From Welwitschia mirabilis (taxonomy: Eukaryota > Gnetophyta > Gnetopsida > Welwitschiales): 64,000 bases of DNA. Below, piece by piece: positions 51,113 to 61,290 of the stretch; position 1 is the first letter of the stretch, and the number at the start of each line of letters is the position of its first letter. The position numbers and the translations under genes are program-made. The notes beneath the pieces were generated by a model. It ran no database searches. It saw only the letters and a program-made list of their open reading frames with translations, and had not been told where the DNA came from. The DNA lies in NCBI GenBank assembly GCA_051453625.1, contig JBOZIK010000001.1:255830163-255894162 (forward strand), read 5' to 3'.

Positions 51113-52707
51113 CAAGGCGAAAAGGCATAGCTCTGAAGGCAAATGAGGATTCAAATAACAGTAGTTCAAGTGAGAACATTCTTGATGAAGATCTCACACT
51201 AATCACCAAAAACTTCAAATGCTTTCTACGCAAGAAGAAGGATTCAAAGTTCTCCAAAAGATCGGCAAAAGGTAAAATGGACAAAGGTAAAAAATCATCA
51301 TCAATTCAATGTTACGAATGCAAAGGTTTTGGACATGTAGCTGCAGATTGTGTAAACAACAGCAAAAAGGATAAAAGAGACAGGAAAGAAAGTGTTCAAA
51401 GCAACATGGGACGAATCTGAAGATGAACTCAAGCGATGATGATAACTTGGTGAACTTTGGTCTTTTTGCAGTTACAGAAGAGGTAAGTCCTCCAACTTCC
51501 TTGAGTTATCTAGATCTTGATCATGCTTCTAGTTCTAAACGTATTTCTTCTGAAAATGTTTCTCTTGATTGTGATGACTTAGATATTGACAAGCTTTCTG
51601 TTGCTTACGAAAAATTGTATTTGTTTAGTGTTAGTTTAAAGAAGAAAAATGTTTCTTTTCGAAAAACAATTGATAGCCTAGAATGCGATTTAAAGGAAGC
51701 AAACGAAAAGATAAAATTGTTAACTTTTGAACTTCAAGATACTAAAGTAATTGCGACCTGTTTGACTAGAGGGAATGATAATTTGAATAAACTGTTGGGT
51801 TCAGGTCAAAATCCTTGGGATAAGTTAGGTCTTGGTTGTACCCCAACTAGTTCTCCCCTTTTAAAATCTTTGGGCCTAGTGTAAGATTTGAAAACTTTGC
51901 TAAAATTAGTCTTAAATGTTACTTTTGCAATAAAAATGGTTATGTTCAATTTGCTTGTCCTCACAAGAAATCTTTATATTTTAATTTAAACTATGGATTC
52001 AGATTTGTGAAAAAAATCTCCTCAACGTGGTCAACATCGTCATGTTATATCTCAATGGGTTAAGAAAAAGCTATCTTCTCTTTTCGTGCATGCTCCCTTT
52101 AAAGCTCAAGATCATACTAGGTGGTATTTGGATGGTGGATGCTCTAGGCACATGACAGGCGATAAAAATTTTCTTACATCTTTTGAAGAGTACAACGGGG
52201 GAAAAGTCATGTTTGGTGATAATAGTAAGGGTTTTATTATTGGTAAGGGAATTGTAAATGCAAATGATGATCATCCAACAATTCATGATGTATACCGTGT
52301 AAATGGTGTAAAGCACAATCTCTTAAGTATATCTCAGACTTGTGATAGAGGTAACATTGTTTCATTTCATCAAGACAAGTGTGTTTTTGTAATGCCATCA
52401 CCAACAAAATTGTGTTCACGAGTAGTAGATCTAGATGCACATATGTGATTGGAAAGAACAACAGTAAATTGAGTAGAGATTGTTACTTTGCCAAAAATGA
52501 TGATATCAACCTTTGGCATAACAGATTGGGTCACATAAAGCTTAAAGATCTATCCAAGATTTCATAAAAAAAAATTGTAAGTGTAGTTCCTAAGGTCAAC
52601 ATGGATCAAGCAAAAATGTGTGAGTCATGTGTTAAAGGGAAAATAACTAAAACTCACTTCAAAAGTAAGACCATCACAACTTCTATGAGACCTCTAGATC
52701 TGATTCA
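51113..52707 (+). pseudogene. Copia element 3 (Sirevirus-like): gag end, protease, integrase N-terminus
   Basis: Plus-strand coding, only mildly decayed. Gag: acidic-basic region, then the CCHC knuckle CYECKGFGHVAADC (51310-51351); a frameshift near 51385; a second frame 51423-51884 with a coiled-coil segment (LECDLKEANEKIKLLTFELQ); a second knuckle at 51917-51958 whose His is Tyr (CYFCNKNGYVQFAC). Protease: WYLDGGCSRHMTG (about 52122-52160), with Gly where the active-site motif normally has Ser after Asp. Pre-integrase: LWHNRLGHIKLKDLS and MCESCVKGKITKTHF (HHCC zinc finger), cut by the 497-N gap. The 5' LTR and start of gag are missing left of the 100-N gap at 51013-51112. Confidence 0.9.
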
Positions 52708-53204
52708 NNNNNNNNNNNNNNNNNNNNNNNNNNNNNNNNNNNNNNNNNNNNNNNNNNNNNNNNNNNNNNNNNNNNNNNNNNNNNNNNNNNNNNNNNNNNN
52801 NNNNNNNNNNNNNNNNNNNNNNNNNNNNNNNNNNNNNNNNNNNNNNNNNNNNNNNNNNNNNNNNNNNNNNNNNNNNNNNNNNNNNNNNNNNNNNNNNNNN
52901 NNNNNNNNNNNNNNNNNNNNNNNNNNNNNNNNNNNNNNNNNNNNNNNNNNNNNNNNNNNNNNNNNNNNNNNNNNNNNNNNNNNNNNNNNNNNNNNNNNNN
53001 NNNNNNNNNNNNNNNNNNNNNNNNNNNNNNNNNNNNNNNNNNNNNNNNNNNNNNNNNNNNNNNNNNNNNNNNNNNNNNNNNNNNNNNNNNNNNNNNNNNN
53101 NNNNNNNNNNNNNNNNNNNNNNNNNNNNNNNNNNNNNNNNNNNNNNNNNNNNNNNNNNNNNNNNNNNNNNNNNNNNNNNNNNNNNNNNNNNNNNNNNNNN
53201 NNNN
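52708..53204. other. 497-N sized gap (integrase core of element 3)
   Basis: The flanking frames are integrase zinc finger and integrase C-terminal region, so the size agrees roughly with the missing catalytic core. Confidence 0.8.
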
Positions 53205-53725
53205 GGAAGTAAGTGTTTAATTCTTAAAGATAAAGGAGAGAATGGTAAATTTGAATCTAAGGCAGATGAAGGAACTTTTCTTAAATATTCTATGACAAGT
53301 AAAGCCTACAGAGTCTTTAACAAGAATTCTGGTAGAGTTGAAGAATCTGTCCATGTCAAAATATATGATGATTTTAATGCAAAACTAACATCAGATGGCG
53401 GTGAAGACACTATAATTGTTGAACCTTCTTTTTCTTCTCCTTTCTCCTTCTAAGAGTAACAATGATTCTTCATCGAGTGAAAAGGAGCAAAGTCAAAAAC
53501 ACTCTTCTCTCGCCTTAAGAACCAAAGGAGACCATCCTCAAGAAAATGTAATAAGTAATCTTGGGAACAACTCCTCAAAGTAGAAAGGCCATTAGTAACA
53601 ACTTTCTGTGTTTTCTCTCTACTTTAAAGCCTAAAAACTTTCAAGACGCGGAACAAGATGAATCATGGATGATTGCTATGCAATAAGCATTGAATCAATT
53701 TGAAAGAAACAAGTTTGGGATCTTG
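53205..53725 (+). pseudogene. Copia element 3: integrase end and start of reverse transcriptase
   Basis: Reads ENGKFESKADEGTFLKYSMT and KAYRVFNKNSGRVEESVHVK, a linker rich in Ser, then DAEQDESWMIAMQ and NQFERNK before WDL, where the solo LTR interrupts the frame at 53725. At least one stop replaces a Glu codon (AMQ-stop-ALNQ) and one frameshift is visible near 53450. Confidence 0.85.
53721..53725. repeat. target-site duplication of the solo LTR, left
   Basis: TCTTG, repeated at 54860-54864. Confidence 0.85.
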
Positions 53726-54859
53726 TGTGGAGACTTTATATTTCAATGATGACCAAAAGTTAGGCAGTGGCGTGTTTCAACAAATGTGCAAATCAGAAGT
53801 TGTGCCTCTCGAGACATCTGAGTTTTTACCCGGGACGTCTGACCCTGTACACGGCCAAATGTATGGGGACGTCCAACCTTGTTACCCGGGATGTCCGATC
53901 TTGAACGCGGATGAAATGTACGGGGACGTCTGGCCTGCTACCTGGGACGTCCAACCTTGAACGCGGATGCAATGTACGGGGATGTCCAGTCTGCTACTAG
54001 GGACGTCCGACCTTGAACTTAGTTGCATTATATGGGGACGTCCGGGCCTGTCATAGGGACGTCCGACTTCAGTCTCGGAGATCAAGTATGGGGACGTCTG
54101 ATCGTAAAACTGGGACGTCTGAGATTCTTTTCAGTTGAACTCAGAAATCAAGCATTACAACCGGGATGTCCGGTCCAAAAAGTTGAGACGTCTGACTCGA
54201 AGATGTTAAGAGAAAATATGAACGTTATAGCCGCCACAACGACGCGGTTTAACCTGCAAACGTCTTAGGCAGCGGTTCAAACGACTATGACAGTGGCTAG
54301 GGATGAACTTCTAACGGTTAGGGATCTAATCTTAAGGATCCAACAACTATCTTTCTGTTTTAGCCTATATAAACCATTCAAGGACTCTTGTAATGGTTAA
54401 CGCTCCTACCTTTTTGTAAAATCTATTCTGCAAATCTTTCTTGCACTTCAATAAGTTATCATTTGAGCAAGGAGTTTTCTGTACCTAATAGCTGATGTAT
54501 TGTGCTAAAGGCACCCATACCATCAAAACCTTCTATTCATATATTTTGAGAGGCTTGTTAAAGCAAGCTCGTGCATCCCAAGAGAAGGGATTGAATGTAA
54601 CCTTTGAAGAAAGGTATTGCCCAAAGTGATTGGGTGCTGGATAAGGGAACCAGGAGGTTGAAAGCACGTTGTTGCCCCCTGTGAGTGAAGTAGGCAAGGA
54701 TTGCCGAGCCACTATAAATCTGGTGCATTGTCTTCTGTTTAATTTTATTGCTGTTCTCTTGTATCATTTCATATGTGAATTTTCTGGTTGTATTTATCTT
54801 TAGCAATAGTTTTAAATTTTACCCTATTCAAACCCCCCAGGGTACCTTCGATCTTAACA
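53726..54859 (+). mobile_element. solo LTR inserted in the reverse transcriptase of element 3
   Basis: 1134 bp starting TGTGGAGACTTTA and ending CGATCTTAACA, flanked by the 5-bp duplication TCTTG. Removing the LTR and one TCTTG restores the continuous pol frame (WDLV-P-HAKGKHIIGTKW), which proves the borders. The sequence matches the element's own 3' LTR at 58296 in both the tandem array and the downstream part, so it is a relative of the same family. TATA-like TATATAAA at 54366. Solo LTRs arise by recombination between the two LTRs of an inserted element. Confidence 0.93.
53831..54118 (+). repeat. 56-bp tandem array with paired GGACGTCC palindromes
   Basis: GGGACGTC-type motifs recur at 53832, 53888, 53944, 54000, 54056 and 54111, and a second series at 53866, 53922, 53977, 54034 and 54089. 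The period is 56 bp with two palindromes per unit. Several cores are exact GGGACGTCCGAC. ACGT cores of this form (GACGTC, the C-box) are binding sites of plant bZIP factors; a promoter role is inference. Confidence 0.88.
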
Positions 54860-54864
54860 TCTTG
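54860..54864. repeat. target-site duplication of the solo LTR, right
   Basis: TCTTG, identical to 53721-53725. Confidence 0.85.
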
Positions 54865-55515
54865 TGCCTCATGCAAAGGGCAAACATATAATTGGAACTA
54901 AATGGGTGTTCAAGAACAAGAAAATTGAGAATCATAATGTTATTCAAAACAAAGCAAGGTTAGTAGCCCAAGGATATAGTCAACACGAAGGAATACATTA
55001 TGTGGAAACTTTTGCTCTTGTGGTTAGACTCGAAGCAATTAGAATGCTACTTGCTTTTGCGTGTTATCACAAGATAAGATTGTATCAAATGAATGTTAAA
55101 AGTTCCTTTTTGAATGATTATATCACAGAAGAAGTGTATGTGTCTCAACCCCCATGATTTATTGACTCAAAGTATCCTGATCATGTCTATAAATTAAACA
55201 AAGCTTTTCTTAAACAAGCTCCTCGAGCGTGGTTTGAGAGATTGATTTCATTCTTAGTTTCAAACGTTTTTTCTAAGGGAAGTGCTGATCCAACGTTATT
55301 TGTAAAGAGGGAAGACAAAAATATGCTCATAGTCCAGATTTATGTAGATGACATTGTTTTTGGAGCCACAAAAGACAGCCTACCAATTAAGTTTGAGAAA
55401 CTCATGAAAAATGAGTTTGAGATGAGTCTGCTAGTTGAGTTAAAATTTTTTTTTTTTGGACCACAAGTCAAACAAATGAAAGATGGAATTTTCATAAGTC
55501 AAACTAAATGTATTC
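54865..55515 (+). pseudogene. Copia element 3: reverse transcriptase
   Basis: Reads HAKGKHIIGTKWVFKNKKI, ARLVAQGYSQHEGIHYVETF, LEAIRMLLAFACYHKIRLYQ, MNVKSSFLNDYITEEVYVSQ (55090 on), and IVQIYVDDIVFGATKDS. The YVDD active site is intact (55341-55355), but the first catalytic Asp is Asn (MNVKSSF) and a Gly codon after QPP is now TGA. A run of thymines at 55447-55458 may shift frame. RNase H would lie in the following 917-N gap. Confidence 0.9.
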
Positions 55516-56432
55516 NNNNNNNNNNNNNNNNNNNNNNNNNNNNNNNNNNNNNNNNNNNNNNNNNNNNNNNNNNNNNNNNNNNNNNNNNNNNNNNNNNNNN
55601 NNNNNNNNNNNNNNNNNNNNNNNNNNNNNNNNNNNNNNNNNNNNNNNNNNNNNNNNNNNNNNNNNNNNNNNNNNNNNNNNNNNNNNNNNNNNNNNNNNNN
55701 NNNNNNNNNNNNNNNNNNNNNNNNNNNNNNNNNNNNNNNNNNNNNNNNNNNNNNNNNNNNNNNNNNNNNNNNNNNNNNNNNNNNNNNNNNNNNNNNNNNN
55801 NNNNNNNNNNNNNNNNNNNNNNNNNNNNNNNNNNNNNNNNNNNNNNNNNNNNNNNNNNNNNNNNNNNNNNNNNNNNNNNNNNNNNNNNNNNNNNNNNNNN
55901 NNNNNNNNNNNNNNNNNNNNNNNNNNNNNNNNNNNNNNNNNNNNNNNNNNNNNNNNNNNNNNNNNNNNNNNNNNNNNNNNNNNNNNNNNNNNNNNNNNNN
56001 NNNNNNNNNNNNNNNNNNNNNNNNNNNNNNNNNNNNNNNNNNNNNNNNNNNNNNNNNNNNNNNNNNNNNNNNNNNNNNNNNNNNNNNNNNNNNNNNNNNN
56101 NNNNNNNNNNNNNNNNNNNNNNNNNNNNNNNNNNNNNNNNNNNNNNNNNNNNNNNNNNNNNNNNNNNNNNNNNNNNNNNNNNNNNNNNNNNNNNNNNNNN
56201 NNNNNNNNNNNNNNNNNNNNNNNNNNNNNNNNNNNNNNNNNNNNNNNNNNNNNNNNNNNNNNNNNNNNNNNNNNNNNNNNNNNNNNNNNNNNNNNNNNNN
56301 NNNNNNNNNNNNNNNNNNNNNNNNNNNNNNNNNNNNNNNNNNNNNNNNNNNNNNNNNNNNNNNNNNNNNNNNNNNNNNNNNNNNNNNNNNNNNNNNNNNN
56401 NNNNNNNNNNNNNNNNNNNNNNNNNNNNNNNN
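55516..56432. other. 917-N sized gap (rest of pol of element 3)
   Basis: Between the reverse transcriptase and the pol-to-extra-ORF spacer. The expected content is the connection domain and RNase H. Confidence 0.75.
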
Positions 56433-56640
56433 CAGATGTCTACCTGTATATCTTTTGCAAAATTAGTCCCGGCTACAACTCGGATGTCCGGATTTTAAAA
56501 CCCGAATGTCTGCTCGGTAATGTGGATGTAACCCTAACGAGATGCCCGCGCTCCCCTTCATCTTTTTAATACTTCTTCTTTGTTCTTTCTCCATCATTTC
56601 TCCTCCCTGCCATTCTTGATTAAGCTCTGGAACCTGAGAA
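56433..56640 (+). other. pol-to-extra-ORF spacer of element 3 with GATGTCC motifs
   Basis: Contains CAGATGTCTACC, CGGATGTCCGGATT and CCGAATGTCTGCTC, degenerate forms of the GGACGTCC motif of this family's LTR. Non-coding. Confidence 0.6.
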
Positions 56641-56649
56641 GTAGCCATT

Positions 56650-57841
56650 ATGGTCAGGAGCAAAATTGGTGTNNNNNNNNNNNNNNNNNNNNNNNNNNNN
56701 NNNNNNNNNNNNNNNNNNNNNNNNNNNNNNNNNNNNNNNNNNNNNNNNNNNNNNNNNNNNNNNNNNNNNNNNAGGAGCAAAATTGGTGTGTCCCGAAAGG
56801 GAAAAGTGCCAGAATCTTAGTTTGAGTGGTTCATCTTTCCAGAACATCATAAAGCTTGGTTTGCAGGTTTTGACAAGCATCCTTTGGCTCTAGAAAGGCA
56901 GATAGATTATCAGTCTTTCAGAAGAGAAGTGCTCATCTTCGACAAATTTGCTGAACAGGATGGCAATATGCTTTAGATCCAGACACTCGTACTTCTACCA
57001 AAATGGTATGCTTATTTTATTGCAATGCCCACTTTCATTCTTTAAATTGGGTCATTACTTCAAAAGTGTATGGTAGGAGGGTGGATGTAGATTTGGAAGC
57101 TACCTCTCTTGTTGCTAGCTTCCCAACTGCGGGCCTCTTCCGAGAAATCATTTCAGTCAGGGCTTTGANNNNNNNNNNAGTATCTCTTGATGTTTTGACA
57201 ACAGAGCTTTGTGGGTCTACTTTTCACTGGCATGCACACGTGCCCACAAACAAATTAACTTCGTTTTACAGAGTTGTATTTCAGTTTTCCACACATAATC
57301 TTGTGCCTAAGGTTGTCACAAGGATGAGGTTTCTCCGGTATGTGCATATATTCTATTTTGTCTTGGCACAAGTGTTCATGTAAACCTGTGTAAATTCGTC
57401 ATGTTTTATATGAGTCAATTCATTCCAGCTGGGGATAGTAGCTTGCCTTTTGGAGGTTTGATTACAACCATACTAAAAAATCATGATTTTGCAATTCGAA
57501 AGGATGAAGAGTTGCTTAAGATCCCTAAACCCTTGGAATTATATTCTCTTAAAAAGATGAACATCCTTTCTGACGACATCGGTCCTTCTCCTCCTTCAAT
57601 GAAGAAACAACGAACAGAGGAAGGATCCAGTTCAAGAGCAGTCAGCAATGAGGATTTGATGAAGGAAATTTTGACTGTCAAAGAGATTGCTCTTCAAGCA
57701 CAGAGGACGACAGACAAATTGTGCAGGCATGTAGACAGGATTGTTTTTGGTTTGTCTGCATATGGATTAGAGATTCCTCCTGGATCCGAGGAAGAAGAGG
57801 AGGCACCTGCAGCTTCTAAGCATGATGGCTCATCCTTTTAG
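56650..57841 (+). pseudogene. extra ORF downstream of pol, element 3 (plant-transposon-protein type)
   Basis: Starts MVRSKIGV at 56650 and, past a 100-N gap with duplicated flanks, reads FEWFIFPEHHKAWFAGFDKH and PLALERQIDYQSFRREVLIF (56822-56945). After a frameshift it reads FHWHAHVPTNKLTSFYRVVF (about 57215), then LPFGGLITTILKNHDFAIRK (57446 on), and ends with a Glu-rich tail, PPGSEEEEEAPAASK, before TAG at 57839-57841. The wording matches the putative plant transposon protein domain family. Stops and a 10-N gap (57169-57178) interrupt it. The C-terminal 146 codons (57401-57841) are intact. The acidic tail is shared with the ORFs of elements 1 and 2. Confidence 0.8.
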
Positions 57842-57899
57842 TCCTCTATCCTATTCTTCTCCTTTTTGCATGTTGTATGTCTTCTTCTTCTATCTAATT

Positions 57900-57961
57900 T
57901 TTGGTATTGTACCTGCTTGACTCAATCGGTTTGGTATTGTACTTGCTTGACTCAATCGGTT
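57900..57961. repeat. 30-bp exact-type tandem duplication
   Basis: TTGGTATTGTACCTGCTTGA and the following ten bases are repeated with one change, just downstream of the extra ORF. Confidence 0.8.
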
Positions 57962-58045
57962 GTAATCATCAAAGTTTAATGAATATATTCTGTCCTATTC
58001 TCTCTTCAAATTTTCTATGTGTGTATTTATTTTGATTATTGTTTT

Positions 58046-58295
58046 TCAATAATGACAAAGTGGGAGAACTACTAGATTTATGTAATGCCTTAAAAATTTA
58101 TCTGTCTCAATGTACAATGTTTTTAGCCCTTTGATAGAACTCTATCGCACTAAATCATCTGGAAGGACCTTTTGTGTGTTTTTTTCATTCACACAGATTA
58201 CAGGTTTATTGAGGAGTATAACTTAAGGGGGGGTATTCTATTCCCCAACTTGCCACATCTGGATACACGGTTGTCATCATTGAAAAGGGGGAGAT
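58046..58295 (+). promoter_or_regulatory. polypurine tract of element 3 and a tract-like copy
   Basis: CATTGAAAAGGGGGAGAT ends at 58295, immediately before the LTR TG. A related CAATAATGACAAAGTGGGAG lies at 58047-58066. Other G-runs between them (AAGGGGGGG near 58226) may be further copies. Confidence 0.65.
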
Positions 58296-59394
58296 TGTGG
58301 AAGAACTTGTCATCATATCCAGTGTTTCAATGATAATGAAGGATAGGCAGTGGAGTTACCAAAAATTGTGCAAATCAGAAGTTGTGCCATCCAGGACGTC
58401 CAACCCTGTACGCGGCTAAATGTATGGGGACGTCTGCAATTTTTAGTCGGGATGTCCGACCCTGTATGCGGTTAAATGTATGAGGACGTCCGCAATTTTC
58501 AGTCAGGACGTTTGACCCTGTACGCAGTTAAATGTATGGGGACGTCTGCAATTTTCAGTCAGGATGTCCGACCCTGTATGCAATCGAATGAATGGGGACG
58601 TGCGAGGTGTGTCATCGAGACGTCTAATCCTCTATACGGAGATCAGTTATGGGGATGTTCGAATCCTAATCTGGAACGTCCAAGACTCTTCTCAGTTTGT
58701 CATAGGAATCGGCTGTTACAATTGGGATATTCAGTACAAAAAATTAGGATGTCCGGCTTGGTGAACGTTAAAGCAAAATATGAATGTTGTAGCCACTAGA
58801 GTGATGCTGTGTAATTTTCAAACAGCTAGGGCAACAACACAAACAATTAGGGTTGTGATTCAAATGGCTAGGGCTTCAATCTTGAGGCTCCAACAATTAT
58901 TTCAAAAACCTTAGCCTATAAAAAAACGAAAAAGGGTTCCTGAAATGACTGACACTCTATGATTGTATTGTAACTAAACTTTGAGATTTACTCACAATTT
59001 GTACTTCATTAAGCTATCATTTGTATTTGGAGCTTTTGTGCTTACTTGCCAATGTGCTATGCTAAAGGCATCTACACCATCAGACTTTCTTATTTTCATT
59101 CTTTCTAGTGGCTCTTTGGAGTGAGCTTGTGCACCCCAAGAGAAGGGATTGCTTGTAACCCTTGGAGAATGGTATTGTTATTTGCCCAAGTTGCTGGGTG
59201 TTGGTTAAGGGAATCAGGAGGCTAAAAGCACGTTATTACCCCTGTGAGTGGAGTAGGCAAGGATTGTCGAACCACTATAAATTTGGTGCATTAGTCATTT
59301 GTTTTTTTTGTGCTATTTTCATGCTATTCTTTAATTAGTGCAAAATCCGATTCTGTTTGGTTTTAGCAATAATTTTATTTTGCCTTATTCACCC
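58296..59394 (+). mobile_element. 3' LTR of element 3 (3' end truncated)
   Basis: Begins TGTGGAAGAACTTG directly after the polypurine tract. It aligns with the solo LTR through GCAAATCAGAAGTTGTGCC, the 56-bp array, and the CACCCCAAGAGAAGGGATTG and TAAGGGAA.CAGGAGG blocks, to TTATTCACC at about 59394. The last roughly 30 bases, including the CGATCTTAACA end, are missing, so a deletion joins it to ordinary intron. Confidence 0.85.
58392..58690 (+). repeat. 56-bp tandem array in the 3' LTR of element 3
   Basis: Motif starts at 58393, 58449, 58505, 58561, 58617 and 58674, the same 56-bp period as in the solo LTR. Many cores have decayed to GGATGTCC or GGACGTTT, as expected of CpG loss. Confidence 0.85.
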
Positions 59395-60231
59395 AGTTCT
59401 TGCCAGCTTCTTTGTGCTGCTTGACCTTGGCATTCTTCTTGATAGTAACTGCCCTTGGAGGAGAGTGGAGTTGAGCTTTCTGTAAGAGTTCCTCTCTCTT
59501 CCTTTATGTCTATTAGCATGTATCTAAAAGCTGAAAAGATCTAGCTTTTTTTTTTAAACGAATATTTGTATAACGCAGTGAAGCGTGCTTATTTAGCTTT
59601 CTAACATTTTAGTTTTCTAGTAGAATGATAAATATAATATCAAGATATGTATATAATACTGTGATGATTTTTTTAGAGTGATAAGAGTCATAGAACCTAA
59701 GATGCGAGTAGCTTTTGATTTTTGATCTGTGCATACTTTAATAATACAAATCCATATTTTTATTTGTTTGATTAGATGTTTATATTTTAGTCTATTGGAT
59801 TCTCTTTATAATGGTAAACACAAATATTAGAATACATATATATGCTGTTATAGTTACAAAACCGAGGGATGTATATATCTGTTAGTTTTTATCTTTCAAT
59901 GCTTTTAACACCATCAGCTGATAACAATGTTTACATTGTATTGGCATTAAAGTCTAACATAATATAGAATTTCACTACGTCATGAAATAATCACTGTAGT
60001 TATATATTTAGGGTTGAGTCTAAGAATACCTTCCTCAGCGTTACAAAGAAGATAAAAGATCAAGATTAGGTATGGAAGTCCTTTGGAAATCATAAATATA
60101 TGCTACCTTTGTTATCCCGAGCTCATGCGTTTTTAATAAGAGTAAAACCATTCAATCTTGTTATGAAATAAGATATGCTCGTTTGGAGAGCACGATTTTT
60201 TATTAAAACGATATTTTATACACATTTGCAG
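59395..60231. other. end of intron 3, nothing recognised
   Basis: AT-rich intron ending in the exon 4 acceptor. The first 80 bases are GC-richer and have a short open minus-strand frame (RAVTIKKNAKVKQ...), too short to identify. Confidence 0.5.
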
Positions 60232-60377
60232 TGTAACAATTGTTGTTGCATACTTGATGAAGACACATCATATGAGCATGGCTGAAGCAATTGAACTCGT
60301 AAGGAGTAAAAGGCCCCAAGCTGGACCTAATGAGGGATTTCTGTCACAATTGCAGAATTATGAACGCTGTCTCAGAG
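60232..60377 (+). CDS. DSPTP1: dual-specificity protein phosphatase 1-like, coding exon 4
   Basis: Completes Ser122 and encodes residues 123-170: VTIVVAYLMKTHHMSMAEAI, ELVRSKRPQAGPNEGFLSQL, QNYERCLR. The AYLM motif that follows the HCX5RS signature in dual-specificity phosphatases is intact, as are the RP-x-x-x-PN-x-GF and QL segments that end the fold. Acceptor CATTTGCAG, donor GTATCG, phase 1 exit. Confidence 0.92.
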
Positions 60378-60614
60378 GTATCGTTACATTTCTAGACATA
60401 TTTTATTTCATTCAAAGGGATTTCAAAATAAACAACAAATAATGAGTATTTAATTAAATGTAGCTTTCAGCTACTTTAGTTTGTATGATTATGTGTTTGA
60501 CATTACATTTAGACTTCTCATGAAGTTATGTTAACCAATGCTTAAATAATTTTGAACAAGTATAAACACTTTAAACAATATTGACATATTTCATGTTGCA
60601 TTAAAATGTTGCAG
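60378..60614 (+). other. intron 4 of the DSPTP1-like gene (237 bp)
   Basis: GTATCG donor and ATGTTGCAG acceptor; ordinary short plant intron. Confidence 0.75.
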
Positions 60615-60733
60615 TGTCCTTTTGTCCAAATGAGGATATGCCAAATTTCCACATTGGGCACACTTATGAATCCAATGAAAGATTGAATTTAGAAACAGTA
60701 TGTCTAGCCACCCATAATCATGGATCAGAATAG
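60615..60733 (+). CDS. DSPTP1: dual-specificity protein phosphatase 1-like, coding exon 5 (probable last)
   Basis: TG completes Val171, then SFCPNEDMPNFHIGHTYESN, ERLNLET and VCLATHNHGSE before TAG at 60731-60733. The total is then 209 residues. The tail beyond the phosphatase fold is not conserved in the family, so it offers little check. A strong donor, ACA/GTATGT at 60698, lies inside it, and splicing there would replace the last 11 residues by the exon at 61192. Which end is used cannot be told by eye. Confidence 0.7.
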
Positions 60734-61191
60734 GAATTATTTAGGCTTTTCTGTTTCTTGGAATCAATCTAGCAAGAAAATTTAACTTTTATGTAAGCAA
60801 GTAACAATCATTTTCTTAGTACTGTGCACATACATTGAAAGTAGGATATTATGGCAACTCATAATGTATTAATGCTTTAGACTTGAAGTTATTACCTTAT
60901 GAGCTTTTGACATTTTCTTCTTAAAAAACATACATTTTCTATATCAAAAACATCACTCTTTTAGTCAATGCAAGTAAGGTTAATCTAGCCTACCAACTTT
61001 GTATTTGGTGTACCTCCGAACTTTTTGACAAATTCGAAATGTATGAAACATGAGAAAGTCATTCATCTAAAGCTTTCATTGAATATCCATAAATGAAGTT
61101 TAAAGCTTATCCCAAACTTTTCAGGAAGTTATTTGAAACTCAACCATTTCAAATGCTCATTACTTTTTGCTGAATTCATGTTCATTTCCAG

Positions 61192-61290
61192 CTAGACCTT
61201 CTCCAAACCATCACTAAGGCAAGAAGCCCAAAGCAACATATGGATGCTATGTATACGATATTGAAGCTAAGGTACAAATTTCAAATATAA
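61192..61290 (+). CDS. DSPTP1: possible alternative last exon of the DSPTP1-like gene
   Basis: A clear acceptor, CATTTCCAG, at 61191 is followed by an open phase-0 frame that matches the phase of the GTATGT donor at 60698: LDLLQTITKARSPKQHMDAM, YTILKLRYKFQI, then TAA. The product would be 230 residues. AAG/GTACAA at 61271 could also act as a donor, leading to exons not recognised downstream. Support is splice signals and phase only. Confidence 0.4.
   Translation, partial: LDLLQTITKARSPKQHMDAMYTILKLRYKFQI

Larger units (their letters stand above)
40507..60231 (+). other. intron 3 of the DSPTP1-like gene (19.7 kb, retrotransposon-filled)
   Basis: Donor GTTAGA at 40507, acceptor CATTTGCAG at 60231. 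The first part (40507-44239) is unique AT-rich intron with small repeats. From 44955 to 59394 it is nested Sirevirus-like DNA on both strands. From 59395 to 60231 it is unique again. Five N gaps lie inside. Confidence 0.85.

Noticed and set aside
51423-51884. 153-codon plus-strand frame as an independent gene
   Set aside because: It continues the Copia gag after a frameshift and lies between two zinc knuckles of the same element.
57481-57681. 66-codon minus-strand frame
   Set aside because: Shadow of the intact C-terminal frame of the element 3 extra ORF on the plus strand.
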